The notes under the pieces: model-generated
The model's database searches: none
What the model was told of the DNA's origin: nothing
The model's input: only the letters and a program-made list of their open reading frames with translations
Program-made: the position numbers and the translations under genes
From: Phycisphaerae bacterium
Lineage (GTDB): Bacteria > Planctomycetota > Phycisphaerae > Sedimentisphaerales > Anaerohalosphaeraceae
NCBI GenBank assembly: GCA_003567095.1
Contig: PXAQ01000128.1
Location: forward strand, 1-9,529
Direction: 5' to 3'
Length of the DNA stretch: 9,529 nt
Shown: positions 1 through 6,598 of the stretch, one piece after another
Layout of the letters: each line of letters starts with the position of its first letter
Position numbering within the stretch: position 1 is the stretch's first letter

Positions 1-2
1 AA

Positions 3-743
3 GACACCAAGGATACTGATGCTACGGATGTTCCCGATGCCGCTGATGATACCGATGACACCGAAGATGTTGATGATACAGATGACACCGATGTAACCGA
101 TGTTACCGATCCTACCGATGCCGCTGAGGAAACTGAGGTTCTCGAAGAGACCGATTCTACCGATGAGAAAGATGATTGTGATATAACAGAGGATGATGAG
201 AAAGTTTTCTCAGACAAGAACTTTTCGCGGAGGGTTTTTGATTTTGCTCGGGTACTCAAGGGTACACCTGATTACTGTGAGGCCGATCCAAAATCTTTGC
301 GTTCGCAGGTTAAGCTCTGGTATGAGGAAAACTCTGCTGTACTGGGCAGTAGGGACTTCTTTGAAGTGTTTGCGGCTTTTGTATTGGCGTGGAGAAAGGT
401 GAAGTTTTCCGCCTCTGACGAACCGATGGACGCGATTGTTGAGCTTCTTAAAACCGGAAAGATCGCGCCACCTGCTGCTGTCGTGAAAAGCTGGCCTGAC
501 CCTGACGCTGCGCCGATCCATTTGCTGGCGGGAATTTGCCGCGAACTTCAGCACCTGCACGGTTCTACTCCGTTCTTCCTTAGCTGTCGGAAAGCCGGTG
601 AATTGCTCGGCGTTTCTCACGAGACGGCAAATACATTATTGAACCTGCTGGTCATGGATGATTTCTTGAGGATTGTTGTCAAGGGGAAATCAGGAAAATG
701 CAATAAATCAACACGATATTTATTTCAAGGGGATTCTTTATGA
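3..743 (+). CDS. C-terminal part of an element gene with an acidic repeat linker and a helix-turn-helix-like end (replication/primase-type?)
   Basis: The reading frame is open from the left edge, so the true start lies outside the window. The TTG at 297 is internal and should not be taken as the start. Visible residues 1-67 are about half Asp/Glu, in a recurring T-D-x pattern encoded by a 9-bp tandem repeat. This is probably a flexible acidic linker. A globular part follows. Residues about 191-241 (from FFLSCRKAGELLGVSHETAN onward) read like a helix-turn-helix or winged-helix module, with a GVSHETA turn and a basic wing. From memory, such ends occur on primase/polymerase-type replication proteins of planctomycete mobile elements. 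That assignment is inference, because no catalytic domain is in view. The stop codon overlaps the start of the next gene (ATGA at 740-743), which suggests translational coupling. A regulator or other DNA-binding protein is the alternative. Confidence 0.75.
   Translation, partial: DTKDTDATDVPDAADDTDDTEDVDDTDDTDVTDVTDPTDAAEETEVLEETDSTDEKDDCDITEDDEKVFSDKNFSRRVFDFARVLKGTPDYCEADPKSLRSQVKLWYEENSAVLGSRDFFEVFAAFVLAWRKVKFSASDEPMDAIVELLKTGKIAPPAAVVKSWPDPDAAPIHLLAGICRELQHLHGSTPFFLSCRKAGELLGVSHETANTLLNLLVMDDFLRIVVKGKSGKCNKSTRYLFQGDSL
15..122 (+). repeat. Degenerate 9-bp tandem repeat coding for Thr-Asp-x
   Basis: Twelve consecutive 9-bp units can be laid out in frame, with consensus close to ACCGATGNN. 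Units at 51, 78, 87, 96, 105 and 114 match best. The array lies inside the coding frame and gives the T-D-x peptide pattern. Similar sequence runs back to position 3, so the array may begin outside the window. The third positions of each unit vary while the Asp codon is held, which suggests selection for the acidic peptide. Confidence 0.85.
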
Positions 744-1105
744 GTTTAGCGGCATTCGCGAGAAAATATTGTTGCAACGCTGACAGCAGCGGTTGCGTTT
801 TCAAAGATGGCGGCTGTGCGTTAGCCAATAGAGTTCCGTGTGGATGGTTCAAAAAGGCCGTATGGCCTATATGTGATCCCGGTTACAAGTATTCATACAC
901 GAGAGAACATAAGTTTTATAAAAAGCACCTCGCGGAGTTTGAAGCACTTTACGGCTTGAAGGTAAAAAAGTCTTTACGAACTTGCGGTTGCGGTCAACCC
1001 CTCCGAAAACGGCAGCGATTTTGTGAAGTCTGCTCGCAACAGCGGCGGCGTCTGACATACAGGGCAAGCCGGTCAAAAAGAGGCCGGTCAGAGCGCAACA
1101 GTTAA
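740..1105 (+). CDS. Small cysteine-rich zinc-ribbon-like protein, resembling Cys_rich_VLP
   Basis: The 121-residue protein has two cysteine clusters. The first holds C11, C12, C19, C26, C34 and C45 around the segment PCGWFKKAVWP (33-43). The second is C82-x-C84 with C95-x2-C98, a likely zinc ribbon, followed by a strongly basic tail (102-119). The order (CC, a spaced pair, C-x-W-F-x-x-A-V-x-P, then CxCG...CxxC and a basic end) resembles the Cys_rich_VLP family, which I recall from conjugative and integrative elements and whose function is unknown. Here the usual VLP reads VWP. The ATG overlaps the TGA of the preceding gene, so both are probably translated together. The basic tail and zinc ribbon suggest nucleic-acid binding, by inference. 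I am confident that it is a real gene and only moderately confident of the family. Confidence 0.75.
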   Translation: MSLAAFARKYCCNADSSGCVFKDGGCALANRVPCGWFKKAVWPICDPGYKYSYTREHKFYKKHLAEFEALYGLKVKKSLRTCGCGQPLRKRQRFCEVCSQQRRRLTYRASRSKRGRSERNS

Positions 1106-1185
1106 TGCAATTCCGTCGTCTATAAATGTCTTATTTACAGGAACTTAAAAATTGGCTTTTTAGGGATAGGATGTTTGGGTCGGAT

Positions 1186-1202
1186 ACGTAAAAAAAGTAC
1201 GT
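1186..1202. repeat. Short inverted repeat in the gap before the xis-like gene
   Basis: ACGTA (1186-1190) and TACGT (1198-1202) form 5-bp arms around an A-rich 7-base spacer. It lies in the 165-bp noncoding gap 1106-1270, which is AT-rich and should hold the promoter of the xis/int pair. I cannot pick a convincing -35/-10 pair there. The repeat could be an operator but is short enough to be chance. Confidence 0.25.
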
Positions 1203-1270
1203 TAATTGTTGCGCCTGTTTTTTGTAAGGATGTGGCTTTAATGGTATTCGGTATTGAGTCTTAAAATATC

Positions 1271-1537
1271 ATGGACAAAACAAAAAAGTCGAATAACGAT
1301 AATCAGAATTTACAGGTTGGTCTATCCGGTCTACCGGAGTTGATGACCCAAATAGAACTTATTGGATTCCTGCGGATTCCAGAAATCAGTGCCGCTAAAG
1401 ATTATAATTATGTTATCGAAAACCTCAAGCGGATGCGCGGCTTACCGTGTATCTACATTTCCCATAAGCCTTTATATCCTCGAAAAAGTATTCTGGAGTG
1501 GATCGATCGACAGTGCCAAGAGGAGAAAACCAAATGA
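1271..1537 (+). CDS. Excisionase-like MerR/HTH_17-type DNA-binding protein
   Basis: The 88-residue protein follows the pattern of excisionase-type winged-helix proteins. A polar N-terminus (1-22) comes first, then an E-L-M-T-Q-x-E-L-x-x-F-L-x-I-P segment (23-37) like the usual 'hT..E.A..LgVs' helix-turn-helix. Next are a second helix (44-56) and a basic wing near 57-70 ending in P-R-K-S-I-L-E-W-I (70-78), which matches the 'iprsal.eWl' end of HTH_17. Xis proteins bend att-site DNA and steer the integrase towards excision; many also repress promoters. Its place just before the recombinase, same strand with 81 bp between, supports this role. The ATG at 1271 has no strong Shine-Dalgarno sequence, and an in-frame ATG at 1241 is closed by a stop codon. 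A small repressor of the same fold is the alternative. Confidence 0.7.
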   Translation: MDKTKKSNNDNQNLQVGLSGLPELMTQIELIGFLRIPEISAAKDYNYVIENLKRMRGLPCIYISHKPLYPRKSILEWIDRQCQEEKTK

Positions 1538-1544
1538 TTTTGTT

Positions 1545-1587
1545 GCCAAATAAATCCCGTTTGGCTATATTGACCGTTGGATCGGTC
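1545..1587. repeat. Two adjacent inverted repeats between the xis-like and integrase genes
   Basis: The first repeat is GCCAAA (1545-1550) with TTTGGC (1560-1565), perfect 6-bp arms around 9 bases. The second is GACCG (1572-1576) with CGGTC (1583-1587), 5-bp arms around 6 bases. Together they fill most of the xis-int gap. No T-run follows either one, so neither looks like a terminator. They could be operators, Xis or integrase arm sites, or RNA hairpins that tune integrase translation. Confidence 0.35.
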
Positions 1588-1618
1588 TTGCCAGCGACGG
1601 TCGAGAAAGGACAAAGAA

Positions 1619-2806
1619 ATGAAACAGCTGGTAGGACTTAGGATGAAACCGTCACGGGACGGTTGCTCTTTCAAATATTTTATAGATTACACAGACCAGG
1701 ATGGCAAAAGGACTCGCAAGTCGCTCGGTCATGCCGACCGAAAAAAAGCTGAACGCCAGAGGGCACAGCTTGAGCGCGAACTGAGGATGGGAATCGTAGA
1801 GCCTGATTCAATGAAGCTCAGTGTGTTCCTAGCTGATTGTCTACAGCGTAGCCACAAACAAGTAAAAGCCGCCACGTTAGACGAATACGATCTAACGATG
1901 AGGCAGTTTATTAAGTTGACTGGCGACGTTGACATCCGTTCGGTAAAGCATGTGCATGGTGAGCGATTCATTCAATCCTGTCTGGATGATGGCAATCGCC
2001 CTGCTACTGTCGGCAAAAAAATCGGCAACATGAAGCGGTTATTCCAACTGGCTATCGAACGGGGACAATTAGAAATAAACCCTTTCCGTTTTGTCCGAAA
2101 GCCCAAAACGCCGCAAGGTGAAATACACACTTTTTTAGACGAAGAATGCCGGATGATGGTCGGGGCCGCTGAGGCTTCAAGAATTGGCGCTCCCTTCAGG
2201 TGGGACGTTCTTATTTTAACTGCCTTGTGTACGGGAATGCGTCGAGGTGAGTTGCTCAATACCACTTGGAAGGACATCGACTTTGCCGGTCAAAAGATTT
2301 ATGTTTCACCAAAAGATGAAACTGAGCATACGTGGCAATGGGACATAAAAGACACTGACCGGCGTAGCGTGCCTCTGACCGATGAAGTAGTCAGCCTGCT
2401 GGCAAAATTACAGGCCGAACAACCGGATGGATACACATATGTGTTTGTGCCGCCGGAGCGTTATGATCGTATCCAGCAAGCTCGACAAGCAGAGGAATGG
2501 ACTGTCAGGCAGGGAAAGTGTCCGGTGGGCAATTTCCGACGTCAGTTTATGCTTATCTTGAAACATGCCGGGATAAAGCAGGGGACGTTCCACGACTTAC
2601 GACGTACTTGCATCACAAACTGGTTTGTGTATGGGCTCAGTGAATACGAAGTGATGATTATGGCCGGACACGCTTCATTTGAGACTACTCGCAAGTTTTA
2701 CATGGCCGTTCGCAATGATTTAATCGACCGGGCAAGAAAAGCGAGTTCAGAAGCGATGAAAACTATTTCTGGCACGCACTTGGCACGCACCCCCAAAAAC
2801 GGCTAA
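1619..2806 (+). CDS. Tyrosine recombinase (phage-type integrase)
   Basis: I take the ATG at 1619 as the start because AAAGG lies 8 bases upstream; an in-frame TTG at 1577 would add 14 residues. The resulting 395-residue protein has three parts. Residues about 5-57 resemble an arm-binding domain (FIDYTDQDGKRTRKSLGHA). Residues about 65-155 form a SAM-like core-binding domain. The catalytic domain runs from about 175 to the end. All catalytic residues are present: R208 in TGMRRGE, K244 in the beta-hairpin, H325 and R328 in HDLRRT, H351 in AGHAS and nucleophile Y361 in KFYMAV. The enzyme should therefore be active. Such integrases recombine short att sites and often use tRNA genes. This one ends 53 bp from the 3' end of a tRNA gene and follows a xis-like gene, so it should drive integration and excision of the element on the left. 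Confidence 0.95.
   Translation: MKQLVGLRMKPSRDGCSFKYFIDYTDQDGKRTRKSLGHADRKKAERQRAQLERELRMGIVEPDSMKLSVFLADCLQRSHKQVKAATLDEYDLTMRQFIKLTGDVDIRSVKHVHGERFIQSCLDDGNRPATVGKKIGNMKRLFQLAIERGQLEINPFRFVRKPKTPQGEIHTFLDEECRMMVGAAEASRIGAPFRWDVLILTALCTGMRRGELLNTTWKDIDFAGQKIYVSPKDETEHTWQWDIKDTDRRSVPLTDEVVSLLAKLQAEQPDGYTYVFVPPERYDRIQQARQAEEWTVRQGKCPVGNFRRQFMLILKHAGIKQGTFHDLRRTCITNWFVYGLSEYEVMIMAGHASFETTRKFYMAVRNDLIDRARKASSEAMKTISGTHLARTPKNG
2770..2790 (+). repeat. 10-bp direct repeat at the integrase 3' end
   Basis: TGGCACGCAC occurs at 2770-2779 and again at 2781-2790, with an 11-bp period. The period is not a multiple of three, so the protein sequence does not repeat and the signal is at the DNA level. One helical turn of spacing, close to the presumed attachment site, would fit an arm-type integrase or Xis binding site. 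Confidence 0.4.
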
Positions 2807-2844
2807 AAACAAAAAAGGCCGCCAAGCATAAGTGCTTAGCAGCC
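2805..2844 (-). terminator. Rho-independent terminator of the tRNA-fMet transcript
   Basis: Read on the minus strand, GGCTGCTAAGCA (2844-2833), loop CTTA, then TGCTTGGCGGCC (2828-2817) form a 12-pair stem in which two pairs are G-U. A run of six T follows (2816-2811), then G and five more T. On the plus strand the same arms carry two C-A mismatches and lack a good T-run, so the direction is clearly minus. It lies 15 bases after the 3' end of the tRNA, and its distal T-tract overlaps the integrase stop codon. Confidence 0.85.
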
Positions 2845-2859
2845 AATTGTTTAAGTCAC

Positions 2860-2933
<74 letters not shown>

Positions 2934-2945
2934 ATTATATAGTTT

Positions 2946-2973
2946 ATTATAGCGTAATTTTTTGACTCCGCAA
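2946..2973 (-). promoter_or_regulatory. Candidate sigma70-type promoter for tRNA-fMet
   Basis: On the minus strand a perfect TATAAT lies at 2951-2946, with TTGCGG (2973-2968) 16 bases upstream as a weak -35. The expected transcription start would fall a few bases before the mature 5' end at 2933. A second TATAAT (2939-2934) touches the tRNA itself and is too close to serve as its -10. Confidence 0.5.
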
Positions 2974-2991
2974 GGGGGCGGCGGGATTAAA

Positions 2992-3402
2992 TTAAAGATT
3001 CTGCTTAATTTTTTCAGCGATTTGCTGCGCTTTGCCTTCAGGGTAGGTGTAGCTCGGCCAGCGATTCAAGACGCCATCACCCTTTTTTCGCGGGATAATG
3101 TGCACATGGACATGGTTGACCACCTGTCCGGCGGCGGCGTCATTGTTGCACAGCACGTTATACCCCTCGGCCCCTACCGCCTCGACGACGGGACCGGCCA
3201 GAAAGGCCGCCGTCTTTGCCAATTCAGCCAATACGTCGGCCGGACACTGATGCAGGCGATCGTAATGGGTTTTGGGAATCACCAGTGTATGGCCGTCACT
3301 GATCGGCCCGACATCCAAAAACGCGACCACATGGTCGTTTTCATAGACCTTTGCACTGGGGATTCGTCCGGCCGCGATCTCGCAAAAAATACATTCCGCC
3401 AT
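2992..3402 (-). CDS. HIT-family (HINT-like) nucleotide-binding hydrolase
   Basis: The 136-residue protein shows the histidine-triad signature HVHVHIIP at residues 97-104 (H97, H99, H101), which forms the active site for hydrolysis or transfer of nucleoside phosphoramidates and related nucleotides. The N-terminal C4-x2-C7 pair, with H46 and H97, matches the zinc-binding form of bacterial HINT proteins. IPKTHYDRL (42-50) is also typical. The length is normal for the family. GGAG lies 8 bases before the ATG at 3402. It follows rplQ on the same strand after 90 bp and precedes tRNA-fMet. No terminator is visible right after its stop codon. The family is certain; the physiological substrate cannot be read from the sequence. 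Confidence 0.93.
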   Translation of the reverse strand: MAECIFCEIAAGRIPSAKVYENDHVVAFLDVGPISDGHTLVIPKTHYDRLHQCPADVLAELAKTAAFLAGPVVEAVGAEGYNVLCNNDAAAGQVVNHVHVHIIPRKKGDGVLNRWPSYTYPEGKAQQIAEKIKQNL

Positions 3403-3417
3403 CGTTACGTCTCCATC

Positions 3418-3457
3418 CCTGAAGGGTTCAGGATTCAGAGCGTTAACCCATCCTGAA
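3418..3457 (-). repeat. Mutually exclusive hairpin repeats before the HIT gene
   Basis: TTCAGG(A) at 3427-3433 can pair with CCTGAA at 3418-3423 (6 bp, loop of 3) or with TCCTGAA at 3451-3457 (7 bp, loop of 17). In the minus-strand mRNA the shorter hairpin ends four bases before the GGAG of the HIT gene (3414-3411). There is no T-run, so this is not a classical terminator. It may be a processing site or affect translation of the HIT gene. Confidence 0.35.
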
Positions 3458-3492
3458 ATCGCTTTTAATTTCTGTCCCGCGCCATCAATCCA

Positions 3493-3921
3493 TTATTTGC
3501 TTTCGCCGACCTTTTCCTGTCCTGCCCCGACCAGTTGAAGCAGCACAAGTTGTCCGGCATCGCCCAGCCTGCGTTTGGGCAGCCTGATGATCCGGGTATA
3601 GCCGCCGGGACGGTCCAGGTACCGCGGGGCAATATCGCTGAACAGCTTGCCGACGACGGTTCCTTTTTTGACCATCTGCCCATCCTCTTCTTCGTAGATG
3701 GCGCGATTGTTCAGCAGCGCGATCGCTCGCCGGCGGGCCGGTAGCGTCCCCTTCTTGCCGAGTGTGATCAGCTTTTCGGCGAAACGACGGACTTCTTTGG
3801 CCTTTTCGGGCGTGGTCGAAATCGTTTCATGCTCAAACAACGAGGCTGTCATATTTCGCCGCATCGCCAGACGATGCTCACTGGTTCTACCTAACTGTCG
3901 TCCTGCTACACGATGACGCAT
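3493..3921 (-). CDS. rplQ: 50S ribosomal protein L17
   Basis: The protein (142 residues) opens with MRHRVAGRQLGRTSEHRLAM, the conserved start of bacterial L17. RRNMTASLFEHETISTTPEKAKEVR (21-45) and the LITLGKKG stretch (51-58) follow, as expected for the family. The end G-Y-T-R-I-I-R-L-P-K-R-R-L-G-D-A (107-122) is also characteristic. L17 sits near the peptide exit tunnel of the large subunit. The gene follows rpoA after 48 bp, as in most bacteria, and is probably on the same transcript. AAGG lies about 9 bases before the ATG at 3921. The short C-terminal tail after residue 132 is variable in the family. Confidence 0.97.
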   Translation of the reverse strand: MRHRVAGRQLGRTSEHRLAMRRNMTASLFEHETISTTPEKAKEVRRFAEKLITLGKKGTLPARRRAIALLNNRAIYEEEDGQMVKKGTVVGKLFSDIAPRYLDRPGGYTRIIRLPKRRLGDAGQLVLLQLVGAGQEKVGESK

Positions 3922-3969
3922 ATTACTGCACCTTACCTTTGGTTAATGTTCTACTCTATTACGGATTAT

Positions 3970-4968
3970 TTATTCGATATCGGTCATGCCCAGCGACAGG
4001 CCCATCTCAGCCAGCTTACGACGAACCTCGCGGAGACTGGTCTTGCCGAAGCTGCGGATCTTCAACAAGTCCGCATCGGTCATTCTGACCAACTGGCCAA
4101 CGGTCTGGATGTTGTTGGACTCAAGGCAATTGCCCGAGCGGACCGTCAGGTCCAGCCCTTCGATGGGCATCGCCAGCTTGGCCGCCAGCTCTTCATCAAC
4201 GCCGCCTTCGTCTTGCTCAACTGCGACTTCCTCGTCCACCGTCTCCTCACCCAGTTGATCATACTGAATGAAGGGGTTGATGTATTTGCGCAAAATCTTG
4301 GCCGCCTCGACCAGCGCCATATCTGGGGTAACGGTTCCGTCGGTCCAGATTTCAAGAATGAGCTTGTCGTAGTTGGTCCGCTGACCAACACGGGTATCCT
4401 CAGTTTTATAGCGAACACGGAGCACGGGCGAATAAATCGCATCCACTTCGATGCGCCCGACCTCCTGATCAAATCGATCCATCTCATTAATGCGTTCGGC
4501 GGCGGGACAATAGCCCCGTCCGCTGCCGACTTCCATCTCCATCTCAAAGGTGACATCCTCGGTCAGGGTCGCCAAGACCAGGTCCTTGTTGACAATCTGG
4601 ATAGATGGGTCGCACTGGATCATCCCGGCGGTGACCGGGCCGGCCTTATCGGCCGAGACGGTCATCACACGCGTGGTCTCGCCCTGCATCCGGACAACGA
4701 GCTTCTTGACATTAAGCACAATGTCAGTAATATCCTCCATCACCCCCTGGATCGTCGTAAACTCATGATCCACGCCGGCGATTTTAATCGACTCGACCGC
4801 GCTGCCTTCCAGCGAGCTGAGCAGCACACGCCGCAGACTGTTGCCTATCGTGGTGCCGAACCCCCGCTCAAAGGGCTCAATAACAAACCGGCCGTAAGCG
4901 TCCGTTGACACCTGCTCGTCACTGTCAACTCGCGTAGGCAGCTCCAGACCTCTCCATGTAATTCGCAT
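3970..4968 (-). CDS. rpoA: DNA-directed RNA polymerase subunit alpha
   Basis: This 332-residue protein is full length for RpoA. The N-terminal domain (about 1-235) carries the dimerisation and assembly motif ERGFGTTIGNSLRRVLLSSL (34-53), the most conserved part of the subunit. An acidic linker (about 238-262, rich in Glu and Asp) joins it to the C-terminal domain (about 268-325), which contacts UP elements and activators. In that domain R277, N280 and C281 match E. coli R265, N268 and C269; the FGKTSL loop (307-312) has Thr where E. coli has K298. GGAGG lies 8 bases before the ATG at 4968, the clearest ribosome binding site in this window. The first residues, MRITWRGLELP, resemble planctomycete RpoA from memory. 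The 117-bp gap to rpsD (4969-5085) shows nothing beyond this binding site. Confidence 0.98.
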   Translation of the reverse strand: MRITWRGLELPTRVDSDEQVSTDAYGRFVIEPFERGFGTTIGNSLRRVLLSSLEGSAVESIKIAGVDHEFTTIQGVMEDITDIVLNVKKLVVRMQGETTRVMTVSADKAGPVTAGMIQCDPSIQIVNKDLVLATLTEDVTFEMEMEVGSGRGYCPAAERINEMDRFDQEVGRIEVDAIYSPVLRVRYKTEDTRVGQRTNYDKLILEIWTDGTVTPDMALVEAAKILRKYINPFIQYDQLGEETVDEEVAVEQDEGGVDEELAAKLAMPIEGLDLTVRSGNCLESNNIQTVGQLVRMTDADLLKIRSFGKTSLREVRRKLAEMGLSLGMTDIE

Positions 4969-5085
4969 TGCATAGGCCTCCTGATCTCAGGCGGATGTTC
5001 TCAGCGGCGGCTGTCCGGGCCATCGTGTCGGAAGCCGTTGCGCTCTCTGCGACCCGCCATCTTTCATTGATTTAATATCGACTAT

Positions 5086-5718
5086 TTATCTCGAACAAAA
5101 TTCGACCACCAACTGCTCTTCAACCGCAAGCTGGACATCATCGCGTGTCGGCAGACCGACCACCGTCGCCATCGGCTTGGACGGATCGAGCTGAAGCCAA
5201 CCCTGAACCTGAAAGTTCGGGTTGGCCTCCAACTGGGCCTTGACCACCTTGCGCGAATGGTCGGAATTTTTCAGCGTAATCTTATCGCCGATTTTGATCA
5301 TAATATCGGGGATGTCCACCCGGCGTCCGTTCAGATAAATATGGCCGTGAGCCACCAACTGACGCGCGGCCTTGCGGGACGGGGCAAAATTCAGCTTGTA
5401 AATCACATTGTCCAAACGACGTTCCAGCAGTTCAAGCAGAATCTCGCCGGTGTTGCCGGTACCCTTCTGAGCCATCACAAAGTATTTCCTGAACTGCTTT
5501 GCCATCAGGCCGTAATACCGCTTGACTTTCTGCGTCTCGCGAAGCCGAACGCCGTAGTCACTGGCGCGCCCGCGGCGCCAGCCGTGCTGGCCCGGGGCCA
5601 TGCTACGTTCGCGTTTTTCAACCGCGCATTTTGCCGTTTCACAGCGCGGGCCTTTGAGCATCAGCTTCATGCCTTCGCGGCGGCAAAGCCTGCATGATGG
5701 ACCAAGATAACGTGACAT
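5086..5718 (-). CDS. rpsD: 30S ribosomal protein S4
   Basis: This 210-residue protein has the S4 start MSRYLGPSCRLCRR and the four-cysteine zinc site C9, C12, C26, C31, so it is the zinc-binding ('C+') form. The RNA-binding S4 domain (about 99-160) includes ERRLDNVIYKLNFAPSRKAA (99-118), ARQLVAHGHIYLNGRRVDIP (118-137) and a basic surface. S4 starts assembly of the small subunit by binding 16S rRNA, and in E. coli it also represses its own operon by binding the mRNA leader. No such leader is evident here. GAGGA lies 11 bases before the ATG at 5718, slightly far. It lies between rpsK and rpoA, the usual order of the alpha operon. Confidence 0.98.
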   Translation of the reverse strand: MSRYLGPSCRLCRREGMKLMLKGPRCETAKCAVEKRERSMAPGQHGWRRGRASDYGVRLRETQKVKRYYGLMAKQFRKYFVMAQKGTGNTGEILLELLERRLDNVIYKLNFAPSRKAARQLVAHGHIYLNGRRVDIPDIMIKIGDKITLKNSDHSRKVVKAQLEANPNFQVQGWLQLDPSKPMATVVGLPTRDDVQLAVEEQLVVEFCSR

Positions 5719-5788
5719 CGTTTAATCGTTCCTCATCTATGAATATAATTTACTATTTGTCATTTATGTCAAACAGGGCACGCGGCGA

Positions 5789-6169
5789 TCAGACGCGGCG
5801 GCGTTTTCGCGGTCGGCAGCCGTTGTGCGGAATCGGCGTAACGTCCTCAATCGAAGAAATCCGCAAGCCGGCCTGCTGAATCGCGCTGATGGCCGATTCC
5901 CGTCCGGAGCCGGGGCCTTTGACGCGAATTTCCACTTCACGCATCCCCGCCCGCATCGCCAGCCGTGCACACTTCTCGGCAGCACGCTGCGCTGCGAACG
6001 GCGTGCTCTTGCGCGAGCCCTTGAAGCCGACCGACCCGCCGGAATCCTGGCAGACCGCTCCGCCGTCCGGGTCGGTAATGGTCACCAGCGTATTGTTGAA
6101 CGACGCTTTGATGTGCACAATGCCGCGCACCACATTTTTTCTGACTTTTCGTTTCGTACTCTTTGCCAT
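5789..6169 (-). CDS. rpsK: 30S ribosomal protein S11
   Basis: The protein has 126 residues, a normal length. [20 protein letters not shown] (16-35) and the basic end [13 protein letters not shown] (114-126) are diagnostic of bacterial S11. The N-G pair in that end is the site of isoaspartate formation known in E. coli S11. S11 lies on the platform of the 30S subunit, near the mRNA exit. The N-terminus is strongly basic (K3-R15). AGGA lies about 11 bases before the ATG at 6169. It lies 45 bp after rpsM and 70 bp before rpsD, consistent with one transcript. Confidence 0.98.
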   Translation of the reverse strand: MAKSTKRKVRKNVVRGIVHIKASFNNTLVTITDPDGGAVCQDSGGSVGFKGSRKSTPFAAQRAAEKCARLAMRAGMREVEIRVKGPGSGRESAISAIQQAGLRISSIEDVTPIPHNGCRPRKRRRV

Positions 6170-6214
6170 AGAATAAAGTGTCCTGAATACTGCCGTTTTT
6201 GTAATTGCTGCGCT

Positions 6215-6598
6215 TTAGCGCATTTCCTTGACGCCCTTCTTGCCGGCCACGGTTTTGCGTTTGCCTTTGCGGGTGCGGGCATTGCTTTGCGTCTGCTGGC
6301 CGCGCACCGGCATCCCGCGCCGGTGACGAATGCCGCGGTAACAGGCGATATCCCGGAGCCGGGTAATGCTCTGCGAGACCCGTCGGCGAAGCTGCCCTTC
6401 GACCTCGTAATCCCGATCAATAATCTGGCTGATCCGGCTGACATCATCTTCGCTCAACTTGCCGGCGCGAATCGTGCCGTCGATCTGAGCTTCCTCAAGA
6501 ATTTTCTTGGCGCAATAACGCCCGATCCCGTGGACGTAGGTCAGCGCGACCCACACAGGTTTATCATTTGGTACATCAACACCAACAAAACGCGGCAT
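6215..6598 (-). CDS. rpsM: 30S ribosomal protein S13
   Basis: The 127-residue protein begins [20 protein letters not shown] and continues with the helix-hairpin-helix segment [14 protein letters not shown] (21-34). It ends in the basic tail [20 protein letters not shown] (91-110) and K-G-K-R-K, all typical of S13. S13 sits on the head of the 30S subunit, contacts the P-site tRNA and forms bridges to the 50S. AGGAG lies 5 bases before the ATG at 6598. It follows rpmJ after a 34-bp gap, too short to hold the pseudoknot leader that S4 binds upstream of rpsM in E. coli. Confidence 0.98.
   Translation of the reverse strand: MPRFVGVDVPNDKPVWVALTYVHGIGRYCAKKILEEAQIDGTIRAGKLSEDDVSRISQIIDRDYEVEGQLRRRVSQSITRLRDIACYRGIRHRRGMPVRGQQTQSNARTRKGKRKTVAGKKGVKEMR

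Noticed and set aside
15..122. Short regular repeats as a CRISPR array
   Set aside because: The units are contiguous 9-mers in a coding frame, with no spacers.
297..299. TTG as start of the first gene
   Set aside because: The frame stays open upstream to the window edge with coherent coding content, so the start lies outside.
1577..1579. TTG as start of the integrase
   Set aside because: It falls inside the second inverted repeat, whereas the ATG at 1619 has a proper AAAGG at good spacing.
2968..2981. CCGC...GCGG hairpin after the HIT stop codon as a terminator
   Set aside because: The stem has only 4 pairs, and on the minus strand an A-run follows instead of a T-run.
2962..3456. Open frame of 164 codons on the plus strand opposite the HIT gene
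   Set aside because: The minus-strand HIT protein has its full catalytic motif and a ribosome binding site; this frame has neither.
3913..4908. Open frame of 331 codons on the plus strand opposite rpoA
   Set aside because: It is an antisense shadow of rpoA, created by the codon bias of the real gene; its translation matches no family I recognise and it has no ribosome binding site.
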